Below the pieces are notes generated by a model that was not told where the DNA came from, made no database searches, and saw only the letters and a program-made list of their open reading frames with translations. Made by a program: the position numbers and the translations under genes. A DNA stretch of 64,000 bases from Leidyana gryllorum EB-2025a (taxonomy: Eukaryota; Apicomplexa), in contig JBLWGC010000033.1 of assembly GCA_048772705.1 (NCBI GenBank), positions 124,001 through 188,000 on the forward strand, read 5' to 3'. Every line of letters starts with the position of its first letter. Position 1 is the stretch's first letter. Shown here in pieces: positions 11,391 to 22,594 of this stretch.

Positions 11391-12602
11391 ATGAGAGTTG
11401 TCAATATCACTCCCTCATCTTCGAAGAAGGGCACTCGAATCGGACTCGCACTTCCTCTAGCCAATGCACTGGTAGCACATATAGCCCCTGTCTCCACAGA
11501 TGCAGATATTGGACCCGAGCCTGAGCAGCCTGTCAAGGAATCTCCTCCCCAGGCAGCTGAGATTGACGTGTTCCGTACCCTGGCCGATGATGAGGGTTTG
11601 AACAATCTGTTGAACGGCAAGATGCCAAGTGACCCACGCAAGGCCGCCATCGTGAAGCAGCGAATGGATAGACTCGCTGAGGAGATCGCCAAATATGCCG
11701 AGGCTGTCAAGTCTGGTCAGGAGGTCAATAAATCCATGGAACAGCTGTTGGCAATGAACCACGTACCCGAAGATCTCGTCGAGTTTGTCGAGAAGAATGA
11801 TCCGACGGCTCTTGTGATCCCCGTGGCCGAAGTAGGTCGCCCGGAGACACGTCACTACGAGCGTCTCAAGCTGACCCCCCAGGACTACAATACTCTTTCT
11901 CAATTCTTCCAGGATGTCCCCATTGAGGAACGCAAGCGCGCCATGACCAACTGGCTCATTGCCATGTCTCATGAGGCCACTGGTCTGCACCAGTGGCTCC
12001 ATCAACGCATTGAGGCTTCGCATCCTCTGTGGGGTGCCGATGGCAAGTTGAATACGGATCTTCTGCCCAATTCCGAGGATTGGGGAGTCGTTCACCTGGC
12101 CGGATGCGGCGAAGTTCCGTATCCCAAGAAGTATGAGAACCTCCTGTCAGTCCTCAAGGACAACATCTTCTGGCTCAAGAAAGACCAAGCTGAGATTGAT
12201 CGTCGTGTCATCAAAAGCGAGTTTGAGCTCGAGGGACAGAGTAGATTCGGTATGCTCATGGCCCTCTTCAACAGATGGTATGAGCAGAACATTATGCTCG
12301 TCCGCCCCAGTGATAAGGACAAGGATTACGGGTTCGAGCTCGCAGCCAACAAACCATTCCTCGGCGACAATCTCGATGTTACCACCGCTCCCAACCCGGT
12401 CAATGATTCCGAGTTTTACGTCAGCACAGACTTGGCCAGAATGCTCACCAACGCTCCTTCGCCTACTGACGGTCCCAAGATGCCAATCAGCCTCAGCAAG
12501 GGAATGTATCTGGTCGCAAGGTGCAGTTACCTCCGTCCATCATGGCACCCGGACGCACGCGATGCGGTCAACAAAGCTTTGAACGCCGCAGGCAGCAAGT
12601 AG
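11391..12602 (+). CDS. hypothetical protein
   Basis: Intronless frame of 403 residues starting at the ATG at 11391 after an A-rich leader. The N-terminal 60 residues are rich in Ser, Pro, Ala and Glu and probably disordered; the N-terminal hydrophobic patch (ALPLANALVAHIAPV) could also be part of a targeting sequence. The rest is charged and helical (RMDRLAEEIAKYAEAVKSGQ), with a long central region rich in Trp and His (NWLIAMSHEATGLHQWLHQ). No transmembrane segment or recognised catalytic motif. The G/C preference at third positions and the clean single frame support real coding. Family not recognised; possibly lineage-specific and well expressed. Confidence 0.8.
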   Translation: MRVVNITPSSSKKGTRIGLALPLANALVAHIAPVSTDADIGPEPEQPVKESPPQAAEIDVFRTLADDEGLNNLLNGKMPSDPRKAAIVKQRMDRLAEEIAKYAEAVKSGQEVNKSMEQLLAMNHVPEDLVEFVEKNDPTALVIPVAEVGRPETRHYERLKLTPQDYNTLSQFFQDVPIEERKRAMTNWLIAMSHEATGLHQWLHQRIEASHPLWGADGKLNTDLLPNSEDWGVVHLAGCGEVPYPKKYENLLSVLKDNIFWLKKDQAEIDRRVIKSEFELEGQSRFGMLMALFNRWYEQNIMLVRPSDKDKDYGFELAANKPFLGDNLDVTTAPNPVNDSEFYVSTDLARMLTNAPSPTDGPKMPISLSKGMYLVARCSYLRPSWHPDARDAVNKALNAAGSK

Positions 12603-12857
12603 ACGTCTTGAATGATATAAACTTTGACATCATACGTTGAGATATATAACTGACCGAAACCTAAGATAAACACAATGTGATCATAAAACATTTAGCCAGC
12701 AGAGAATGCCCTCCTTACCCAAAGTGAGGCGGCCGATCCGCGCAGTAAAAGTTGAAAGCGGCAAGAGGAACCCTCTCTCTCTTCTCAGCCGACCTTTCCT
12801 TCAGTCACCACAAAAGAGAGACTGGACGACACGATAGACTCAGCCAGCCATCAGCGG

Positions 12858-13772
12858 CTATCGAGGGCAATACTCCCAAGCGTAGCACAGGTGACCAGTG
12901 ACCTTCGGGGCCCGAAAATCGTCGCTCAACGGCAGTATTTCTTGGGCCGATCGAGCTGACTTTAGCCACCTGAACTTGGACAATGCGCCAATGTAGTAAA
13001 GGCATAAGAGGTTCTCCAGACTCCATAGTCGGCCTGGCCCTTCATCGAGTAAGTCAGCGTCCGCTTGGGCGTAAAGGCAGCTTGGGGCCCAGATGACTGA
13101 CCACAGAGCTCGCCGTATTAAACTTCGGGCCACTTTGGAGGTTACTGTGAAAATCATATGGCGATAAGCCGGCCATCGACCTTCGATTAGGGCTTGACGC
13201 ACAGCAATCTCTACTTGCGATCGGACCATGCACCCTGATCGCCACACTTTCTTCTCTTTGCGGTTGCTGGGTTTGTTCACCCACACTTGTGGGGCTGCTG
13301 CTGGAGTGATGTCGGTGGTGGTGGGTACCATAAAAATTGGATCAGGGAGATAGACAGCGTCGACGGTGACCTCACAGCACCACTTCCCACTCTTGATGAC
13401 CTCCTTGACTAGGTTACGCAAATTGATATAGTAAACCCCCACTTCACACACGTTTGTCCTCCCAAGTCTACCAATATCTCCAGCTACAACAATCAATTCG
13501 TCCCGTTCTGTAACAGCTGCAGGATGCAGAAGAACAGGGGCGAGGGGCCCAAATCCTGTGCGTTTAGCGCCGTACCGTGTGCTTGCAGCGAGAATCAAGG
13601 ATTTGTTGCTCCCTTCACAGCGAATATAAAGGTTTGGGGCTTGACGGGGTTGAGTCACACGGGCTTGAACCACGAGAGACAACATTCGGTAGTGTTTTTT
13701 TGCCCATACTGTTGTAATTGGAAGTTGCACCCAGCTTCCACACACTCGGCGAGGACGACAGTTTTCCTTCAT
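12858..13772 (-). CDS. hypothetical protein
   Basis: Intronless frame of 304 residues with a genuine ATG at 13772. The N-terminus is basic (MKENCRPRRVCGSW) and could be a mitochondrial presequence. Features include a Gly/Val-rich segment near residue 95 (DELIVVAGDIGRLGRTNVCEVGVYYINL), a Pro/Thr-rich linker around 150-170, and a basic, Arg/Trp-rich C-terminal half. I recognise no family. Its start codon is 18 bases from the ATG of the Patched-like gene on the other strand, so both must share core promoter sequence or their leaders overlap the neighbour's coding region. Confidence 0.65.
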   Translation of the reverse strand: MKENCRPRRVCGSWVQLPITTVWAKKHYRMLSLVVQARVTQPRQAPNLYIRCEGSNKSLILAASTRYGAKRTGFGPLAPVLLHPAAVTERDELIVVAGDIGRLGRTNVCEVGVYYINLRNLVKEVIKSGKWCCEVTVDAVYLPDPIFMVPTTTDITPAAAPQVWVNKPSNRKEKKVWRSGCMVRSQVEIAVRQALIEGRWPAYRHMIFTVTSKVARSLIRRALWSVIWAPSCLYAQADADLLDEGPGRLWSLENLLCLYYIGALSKFRWLKSARSAQEILPLSDDFRAPKVTGHLCYAWEYCPR

Positions 13773-13790
13773 TGATCAACGGGTGCCCCA
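13773..13790. promoter_or_regulatory. 18-base divergent start-to-start gap
   Basis: Only 18 bases separate two ATGs on opposite strands. Any transcription start for either gene must lie in or beyond the other's coding sequence, or the true starts are further downstream. No TATA-like element fits in the gap. Confidence 0.4.
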
Positions 13791-16700
13791 ATGGTGTCCG
13801 ACGGATGGCCAGAACCAGCAGTGGTGGTCCCCGGGCGCCCGCAGTATGAGACAATTGAAACAACAGAACCTTCCATTCACGCACCCAAGAAGCTATCTTT
13901 GTGGGCTCGAATCAGTCAGGCAAAGGGCCGTTTCCTCAATGCGTATGAACGATTCTTTCTGAATCTAGGAGGCTTCATATTCGATCATCCATTATGGGTA
14001 GGTGGTGACTTAAGCAACCGTTCAGCCGACACTGTGCCATGCAGTTCATATCTATATCTCTATTTGTGGTATTCGTGTGCAGTATCTCATTCTTCTTCAT
14101 CCACTTTGAGACTCGTGCCGATCTCTTATATGCATTGCCTGCTTCGCGCGCCCGAAGCGATTTGGCTAAGCTAACAACGGGCTTCGGAGTACCTCCTCGA
14201 GTGAACATGGTCTTCGTGGTGTCCAAGAACAATGATACCATCCTCACTCCACCTGTGCTTAGAAAGATGGAAAGACTCGATCGCTACATCACCAAACAGC
14301 TCAAATCAGCACCCTACAGAAAAAGCAAGGGAGAGGACCGCGTCTGGAGCTATGAAGATGTCTGCTATCGGCAACGCTTGCCGGATGTCAACTTCACAGC
14401 TGTCGCAGATGATGACAATGCATCGCTTCGCCGGCTCGGATCCTCCAACAACGAGGATGGCTGTCAAACCATGACCCCCTTAGACCTCTATCGAGGTCCC
14501 CGCCAGTATGGAACGCCCTTAGCTACACGACAATGGCCTTATATACCCAATATCGCTTCCAATAAGATTGTAAAAGCAGATCTGGTGCTCACCGACCCCC
14601 ATATCGTCAAACTCACCAGCGGAACTACCCGTCTGCTCAACGCCACTGGCTTTCTATTCCTATACCACACAGAGTCCGCCGATCCCAAATCCCTAGTCGC
14701 CTCCTTGGCATGGGAAGAAGCTCTTATCGACTTTGTCAACAACAGGATAAAACCCTATGCAGCACCGGAAGCTAATCAGAAGAGACTCAATCGCTTGGAA
14801 GCCGAACGTAGACATTACGAGGAAACTTACTATACGGTCGAAGAACTGAGCCAGATGAGTACAGTTTCAGAGTTCCTTCCCTTCGACGATACGGATTGGT
14901 CCGATTATCATGTATTTGTGAATGCTCAACGCAGTTGGCGTAAGCTTTGTCAACCCTTTCTGTCAGCCAATGCACACCTTCTTTTGCAGAGGATGAACTC
15001 AGTCGGTCAACCTCCCTGGACGCACGTCTGATGCGCGACTATTGCTTGGCCTTCCTGATCATTGCAACTTACATGATCACCATGAACAGGACCAACAATC
15101 TCGTCAGATCCAAGTGAGTCATCTTGCCACCAGTTTGCGTGTATGTGCGCACGCGCGTTTGTGTTGGACAATGAGACGCGCTTACAACTTTTCAGATCGG
15201 TATGCGGCTTCATCGGAGCTCTGTCCGCGCTGTTCGGTTTCGTAGTTGGTGGAGGGTTCTGCTATTGGTTGGGCTTGCGGCATACGCCTACGATGCACGC
15301 TGCTCCGTTCCTGGTCTTGGCCATTGGTTTGGACAACACATTCGTGGTCTTGAACTTCTACACCTTGGCGCACGCCTATGCCAAAGATCCGCGGAGACGA
15401 TGTGCCATGTCGCTGTCGGATGCGGGCATTTCCATCACCATCACCACATCTACCTCCATCATTTCCTTCCTGGTTGGAGCGGTGGGCCCGTATCTGGCTG
15501 TTCGGAACTTCTGCTATGTTACAGCCATGGGTCTGCTGGGAGGGTACATTATGAACATTGTCCTCTTCTTTCCTTTTCTGTGTCTGGAGGCAAAGGCGGA
15601 GGCCCGTGACGATATTTTCATGGTACCTCTGCCTAATTGGGTGGTCAGACACTTCTTGCCCCGTCGGTGGGTACCAGACCGTGCTTGGGGGAAGCTCTTC
15701 CCACCTGAGGACGATGCAATCGAGAGAACCGGGGGTCATCTGGAGATGCAGAAGACAATTCACAGCGATTTGATGCCTACGACCAGTCAACCACCGAACG
15801 CTTTGGCTGCCACGATGCCCTTTGTCCCGCTGTTCGGCAATCGGTCTCAAAAGGAGTCGGCGACTCCGCCCACCTCTCCCCGAACAGTTCGGCAACAGCA
15901 GCAACAGCAGAACCAGATGCTGGCACAGGCTCACCCCAACTTCAATCAGACACAACCTCTACCCCACCTGCACCCAACGTTCCGCCACCAGCCCTATGCA
16001 GGTTTCAGGACGGGAACTAGCAGGACTGACAGCGATGTGTTTGAAGATCGTGGACAAGGGCTGTCGCTGCCGAGTGATGGGACCAGGAGTGAGGAATTGG
16101 ATCTCCCGGAGCCGTTCCTTCGTGATAAGAGTCTGACTGAAATGATGCCCGTAGAGGACCTGAAGCGATATCATTATATCTACCAAGCGTTCTTCCCTGA
16201 CAAAAGTATCTTTGAGTTGGCGAGTCTTCAGTGGCGCTTCACTAAACGGTACCGAGAGTTGAAGAAAGAGCTGAGACGGCGGAATATGGCTGTGCCTGCT
16301 AATGCCTCCGAGCTCAATTTGGCTCTTGTGCGCCAAGAGGACCTCAAGCTAGTTGATCCAATGCTGACTCCGGCTCCCCAAATACCCCACACTGTTTTGC
16401 CGGCGTTGACGCACGTTATCCGCCTTGTCAGTCGGGCAGCGGATGAGCCGAGCGGAAATGTGGGCAAGATGAGTCGCGGCGTCTTCTTGAACTTCTTAGG
16501 GCCGGTAAGTGCCTTGATTGCGATTGACTATGATATTGATGGTCGGTAGTTGATCTGTCGTCCCTGGATGCAAGTGGCCGTTCTGCTGGCGATGGCGCTT
16601 TATCTGAGCGCGAGTTTCTATGGAGCTGTAACACGCCTGTCGGCGGGTTTGGATTTGGAGAACTTGACCCCCCCTGATAGCTATTTACGAGAAGCTTTCG

Positions 16701-18355
16701 CATTGAGTCATGACAAGTTCCCGATCTTCCCATATGAGACGAGTGTACTGTTCACTGCTCCTGACTACCGCAAACTCTCGAAAGTGTCAGGAAAGGCGAC
16801 CAGTGACGGCGACGAAGGAGTGAGTTTGTTGAACGCTTTCGACTCTGATGAGTATGGGACTCGGAGGGCATCTGACCTGAAGCCGTTGCGATTGGACGAT
16901 CCAGAAGCCCATAGCGGCAGTGGTGCTGGGACAGCGGAATTGATGCAGGGTTACTGGGAGACACTGGGAGAAGTGCCTTGGTGGGAGCCGGGCACCGTAC
17001 AAGGGCTGTTCGATCTCGATCGTGCCTTGAGGGACATGCCGACTACACAAGATATTCTGAATGGAATGTTGCTGTTCTACATTGAGCACAGTCAGAAGAT
17101 ATTGGAAGGCAAGACGCATGAGGACCGTCGCGTACTATTCCACAGATCGCTGTACAAATGGCTAAAGAATGGTGTGGTTGGTCAACACGTCCGCAATCAG
17201 TTCCGGTTCGCTGATCCTCATCCTGAGGACCCTCTGGGCTTACCGAGACTGCTGGGGTTCAGACTTATGATCTTCAACTACAATTTCTTGAACAGCTACG
17301 AACAGAGTCAGTATATGATTGAGGTGAGAGAAACGCGGCAGATTCGTGGGTGATTTGGCCTTTAGATTCGAGACAAATGTGCCCGAGCATCGACTGACTG
17401 GAGAGCGCTGTATGAGGTTGGGGAAGTTCGTAGTCTGGAGAACGGAGAGGAATTGGAGAGTCAAATCAGTCATCCAATGTTTGCGTTGGAGAAGGCCTCG
17501 AAACCTGAGTATCCCAAACTGAGCGTCCCGCCGACACCCGAGAAACGACCAGCAGGTAATGGACAATTGGATTTGGATCTTCTGCCTACTCCGGAACCTC
17601 CCTCAACAGCGGCGAACGGACAATGGGGACTGGAATGGCAGCCAATATTCTCGGCCGGACCCTTCATGGAGACTTTCCTGTACTTCGAGAGTGATGTCAC
17701 CATCTTACTCGCAACTATAGTCAACATGGCGACGGCCTTCATTGCCATTGTGCTGGTGTCGTTCATGTTGATGCGTGGGTGGCTCACGAGTGTGTTGGTG
17801 ACAATGATGATCTGTTGTGTGGATCTCGGTATCTTTGGATTTATGGGATTCTGGAGTATCCATCTGAATATCTTATCAATGATTCTGCTGGTGCTGAGTA
17901 TCGGTTTCAGTGTCGATTACACCGTTCACGTGGTCCATACGTTTACCCACTGCTACGGAACCACTCGTCGTGATAAGATGGTGGAGACGCTGATTCTGAT
18001 GTGCAATCCGGTCACTCATGGGGCCGTGAGTACTTTGCTGGGCGTTCTGCCCATTGCCTTCCGCAAGGAGTTCATCATGGAAACCTTTTACAGAATGACT
18101 CTACTCGTCGTTGTGTTTGGTTTCCTGAACGGAGTGCTCTTCCTGCCAATTATTCTCGGCATTTGCGGACCGGTATTTGAAAGCAATAAACGTGGCACTC
18201 GCAAATTGGAGGCGGAAATCTCAGCCAAGATGAAACCACTATGGAGAGGTGACGAAGAAGATCTGCCCTCCCACGCCAAGACTATAACCAATGAAGAAAA
18301 GATAACCATTCGACCCCGCACTGCCGATAAGGGAAGTCGATTGGTCAGTAGTTAG
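13791..18355 (+). CDS. Patched/Dispatched-like SSD RND protein
   Basis: Six exons: 13791-13997, 14045-14939, 14990-15113, 15196-16504, 16550-17323, 17366-18355; introns 42-82 bases; 1,432 residues. Topology is that of Patched, Dispatched and NPC1: a first membrane segment at about residues 70-90, a large extracytoplasmic loop, a five-segment sterol-sensing-like block at about 380-545, a long loop with a Gln-rich stretch near 640, a second large loop, then a second block at about 1,220-1,350. The RND proton-relay positions are kept in both blocks as AIGLDNTF and SIGFSVDYTVH. Such proteins move sterols or other lipids, or lipid-linked ligands, across membranes using ion gradients; the substrate cannot be read from sequence. 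The N-terminus has no cleavable signal peptide. The exon 4 frame runs in frame to the TAG that serves as the next acceptor. Confidence 0.92.
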
Positions 18356-18704
18356 AGAGATTTGAGGGCACAAGAGAGAGAGCGCGAGAAGATAGAGATT
18401 ATACACTGTGGGCGCAGAGAAGAAGCAAGCCATTAGTTAGTTAGTCAGTCCGTCCGTTCGTCCGTTGTCTATCTGTCCGTCCGTCTGTCTGTCTGTCTCA
18501 CCATCCAAATGGGCTCTCGTCGCTCATCATCATCACCGGTGGACGATTCCCCATCGTTCGCACTTCCGAGTTGCTGGGTGCTGCTAGCCACACGCACACA
18601 TTTTATAGATTAGGGAGAAAGAGTGGAGAGATGGACGGGACGTGGAGAGAGCGCGGGATGCGAAGGAGTCTCTCTCTCAGTCGGTTATTGACTGCCTATC
18701 ATCA
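18356..18704. other. tail-to-tail intergenic with simple repeats
   Basis: The gap lies between convergent genes. It carries a tetranucleotide-like tract (TTAGTTAGTTAGTCAG then CCGTCCGT and CTGTCTGTCTGT units) at about 18435-18500. Nothing coding was seen. Confidence 0.5.
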
Positions 18705-21700
18705 TTATGCAGTCTCCCAGAACTTGAGGGTGCGTTCTGCCAGAGATTTGTCTATCCGAGGGCACTTTGCAAGAGCGCGCGAGAAGCTGCATCCGCATAT
18801 CGTTTGTGGCTGATGGTATTCTGCTTTCTGCCCGAGAGAAGCCTCCAGGAGGCTATAGAGTTTGTTGCAAGGATTAGTTGGATCGGCTTTCAAGGCTTCG
18901 AGGAAATCTTTCGCATGGGTGACCTTCTCAAAGTCGACTCCAGAGTCTTCTAAAGCTTTCAACCATTCTTTCCAACTGTCTCCCGTGGGATTGGCCAGGT
19001 GGAATACACATTGATGGACGAAGCCTGGCGAGGGAGGGTGGAAGAGGATCTCTTTAACACACTTTGCTGCGGTATCCACAGGCACAAAGGTTCCGGTTGA
19101 GAACTCTGCTGGCACTTTCTTCAGCTTCATCGCGCCATGTACCGTCAACATGGGGATCAATTCATCCTTCCTGCATTGGGTTGACATTCAAAGAAAAAGA
19201 GACAGGCTAACGCTTACTTCCACGCTCCCTTTTTAGTATCGCCGCATAACTGATCGCATCTCACAATCCGCACATCGGTACCAAACCGTTTGTGCGCTTC
19301 CATACACAAGGCCTCGGCGACAAACTTGGAAAGTCCATAACCGGTCTTGCTGGCGAACTTCCACTGTTCGGGACCAAAGAACTTCTCCTCCAACGCTTGA
19401 AACTTGGACCCTTCGGATATGGTGGCCATGGAGCTGACGAAAACCATCCGTTTCCGTGCGGTCTGCTCCGTGCAAAGCCTCAACAGTCTGCTGGTCCCTT
19501 GAATCCAGTCTCGCTCGTAATCCTTGAGGCGGACATTAAAGTCAACCAGCCAAGCATTGTGTACAATATCCGTCACTTCGTGAATAACACGATCGAACAT
19601 TTGAGTGTCCATTCCGAGTTGTGGGTCGCCGGCGACATATGGTAAGCACTCGACCCGATTGTGATCGTCAAAGATCGTTGGGTCCATTGACCGCCTTTCA
19701 AATGCTTTCCGCATTCTATCTGCGGGGTTCGGACCTCTCAATAAACAGTAGACCTTTCGCACACTCGGATCTTCAGCCAGAACTTCAACCAGATGACATC
19801 CCAGACTGCCGCTGGTTCCCGTTACCAGCACCACTGCCGGTTCGGTGGCCGCTGGTATCAGACCAATCGTTGTTGCTGTGCTCGGAGTTGTGCCACTCAA
19901 GGAGGTACTATCTTCCAGAGATGCCAAACTCCGCTGTAGGAGGGCAGCGACCTCTTCCTCCACGGTCTGTTTGGCCGAGGCGCTCTTCTCGTCATCCTCT
20001 GCCGGTATCAACGCTGCCATAATCTCGGCTACCGTCGAGTGCTCATAGAGGAAATGCACATCCACTTGCTCTCCTGTGAAGACAGTCAACTGTTTCCGGA
20101 TAGACTCGGCTTTCAGGGATGTCATTCCCGCGTCCAAAAGGCTCTCGTCCTTTCTCAAGGTGCCCTTGGGACACTCCAGTTCGCGTTCCAACACCTCGAT
20201 GATACTCGTTTCGATAGTTTGGCGTTGTTGCTCGAACACATAGCGGCTCAGTTCGGCAGCGGTCGCGTGCTCGTACATGGTGCCGATAGTGAGCTGGATC
20301 CCCGGGAACAGTTTCAGCAAAGTTCCTCGCAGAGACGACACCACTTGTGAGGAGAGACCCAAATCGGTGAAAGATGCATTGAGATCGATCTCCTTTGTGT
20401 CGACGATTGATTGGATCTTCTCCAATATCAGAGACTGAACATCGTCTTTTTTCAAGGCTGCTGGGGCGGTGTCGGAGACACTGGTGGGGTCGTAGAGCTC
20501 GTCCAGGACGTCTCGGTACTGTTCTATGGCCTTGGATCTGGCGACATTGCCCTTCTGACTGATGGGGAGGGTTTCGTTCTTTTCCAGAACATAGATCATA
20601 TCGGCTGCGATTCGGGAGTGGGCGGGCGTAGACTGGTTGGCTTCCGCTACAGCTGCTGCCACTGGAGTCGCCATGGCCTCGGCGGACACTTTGTCATTGG
20701 GTAGGCTCTCCCAATCCAACTCGACCAGCGCCGCAGTGGTGAGACGGCCCGTGCCTGCGACAGCGACCCGTTTTATATAGTCACGTGACCCCTGGATTTT
20801 GAGTTCCAGAGTTTTGGCATCAGTCTTCTTGCCATTAACGTGGTTCAAAGTGTCCCCGGTGCGGCCATAGTGGCACCACAAACCCGCAAGGGGTCCCCGA
20901 ATAAAGAGATCTGAGGTGGCGAAGCCTTCTTCACAATTGGCGACAGCGGGGGCCAACGTGATTGAGTCATTGAGGACAATGAGCTCATAGGTCGAGTCCG
21001 AACTGCCCTCAATGCTGCGTGGAACAAATTTCCAGGAAGTGTGAGAACTGGGAGTCATAGCGAACGGTCCGTCATTTTCCAGATGGCGGGGTCGAAAGAT
21101 CATTCCACACTCGGTGGATCCGTATCCGGTGAGAAGTTTGACGCCGTTCTGTTTGTACGAGTCTGCGATCTGTGTTGGCAGATTCGCTCCTCCATAGAAG
21201 GCGTAATCCAAGTTTCTGAGGATTTGCCATCTCGGGTCTGTGGGAGACTGTAGGGCCGATGCGATAACTTGGTGCATAGCCGGGACTGTCTGTAGGACCT
21301 TTGCCTTTGACTTGACGAGACAATCGAAAATCTCGTCTACACGGGGTGGGAAGGCTCTGAAGAGAGGGAAGATGAGACATGTGGCAGCAATGAGACTGCT
21401 CAAGGCTCCGTCCACCAACATTCCCCCCAGACTCATGGGCATCAGAACAAACCTCCGGTTAACTTTGTAGAGTTTCCTCTCAGACTCAGCATAAGTGATC
21501 AAATTGTCGACGATCAGTCGTTTGTTCCTCAGCCAAATAGGTTTGGGGAGACCCGTACTGCCACTACTATGACAACATATTCGACAATCATCCAACTCTA
21601 TATTCACATCCCCTTGGCATCGCAGAGGTCTCGCCATGGGTGTTTTCTGGGCCGCCTGCTGCCATGTGAGGTCGTCAACGATCACAACGTTATCCATATC

Positions 21701-22246
21701 CGACAGCTTTTCCGCCTCGATCCCCTCGTTGGTCAAGAGCAGTTTGGCGCCGGTCTGTTTCATGAGGTTCTCCACACTCGCCCGTGTCTGTCCTGGATTG
21801 ATCATCAGAAGCTTGCGATCCGACCTGTCCGACGAAAGTCAGCCGTCACCTGTGAGCATCAAGACGCACCTCAGTATCCCCAACAAGAGGAGGAAAATCG
21901 TCATGTCATCGTCGAGCATAACACCAATGGTGTCATTTATCCCCGCGCGGTCGCCCAAGAGATCCTCGATCAATCCGCCCATGCGACAAGCCATCGTCCA
22001 CAACTCAGCCGTCTCAACGTCTACATAGTCCGACTTGTCTTCAGAAGGTATCAAGACATTCACATTGCGAGGATTTGTATCCGCATGGTGTTTCAGAATG
22101 TGCATAATTGTCGGGTACTCAAACACGTTTACCGGGAGCCTGGGCGCAATCTCCTCGAGCGTACAGTGATGCTCGAGGCTCGTAATCATCGGTCTCACTT
22201 CTTGCGTCGACATGAGAAGTATCCCACGTGCATGCTCCTCCACCAT
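18705..22246 (-). CDS. A-T-T-R enzyme (carboxylate reductase / NRPS-like)
   Basis: Three exons: 22246-21870, 21824-19218, 19170-18705; introns 45 and 47 bases, both phase 2; 1,149 residues. Start placed at the ATG at 22246 because the frame further upstream has no ATG. Adenylation domain about residues 30-560: ATP-loop SSGSTGLPKP, GYGSTECG, HYGRTGD and the A10 lysine in ISQKGN are all present, so adenylation should work. Two carrier domains with the phosphopantetheine serine in LGLSS (about 614) and AGMTS (about 691). Thioester reductase about 790-1,149: NAD(P)-binding VTGTSGSLG and catalytic GYGLSK. The enzyme should adenylate a carboxylic acid, load it as a thioester and release it reductively as an aldehyde or alcohol, without a condensation domain. 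Relatives include alpha-aminoadipate and carboxylic acid reductases. Substrate unknown. It is divergent from a paralogue at 22595. Confidence 0.9.
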
Positions 22247-22594
22247 GACCGGCGATACACACGTGACTACCGAAGATGTCTTGATGGCCGATAAGGGGTC
22301 CAAGTCATCCCTCTCGCGCGACGACAACCCACGCGTCGACAACCCACGCGTGCCCCCGCATGATACAGAGAAGCCTTTGGTAGACACCGAGGATGCCACA
22401 CAGCGAGACTTGGATCAGATAGGTACACACGATCCACTCAATCCCGCTAAACTCCGGTGATCATCCGGGCCGAGGAGAGCTCATCTGTGTGATTACGCTT
22501 TTGCCGCCCGCCTCTGTTCATTCAACCAACACGAGAATAATGTGCGTGTGTGCAATAACTCATAGGCGTGCCGATAGGCACACACATTAATACA
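22247..22594. promoter_or_regulatory. shared divergent upstream region of the A-T-T-R pair
   Basis: 348 bases separate the two ATGs. The minus-strand frame stays open for about 50 codons into this gap, and the GACAACCCACGCGTC unit is present twice in tandem near 22323-22350. No defined promoter box was recognised. A shared control region is inferred from head-to-head placement. Confidence 0.35.

Noticed and set aside
15182-15955. 257-codon minus-strand frame
   Set aside because: Antisense to the membrane block of the Patched-like gene.
21569-22294. 241-codon plus-strand frame
   Set aside because: Antisense to the adenylation domain of the minus-strand A-T-T-R gene; no motif of its own.
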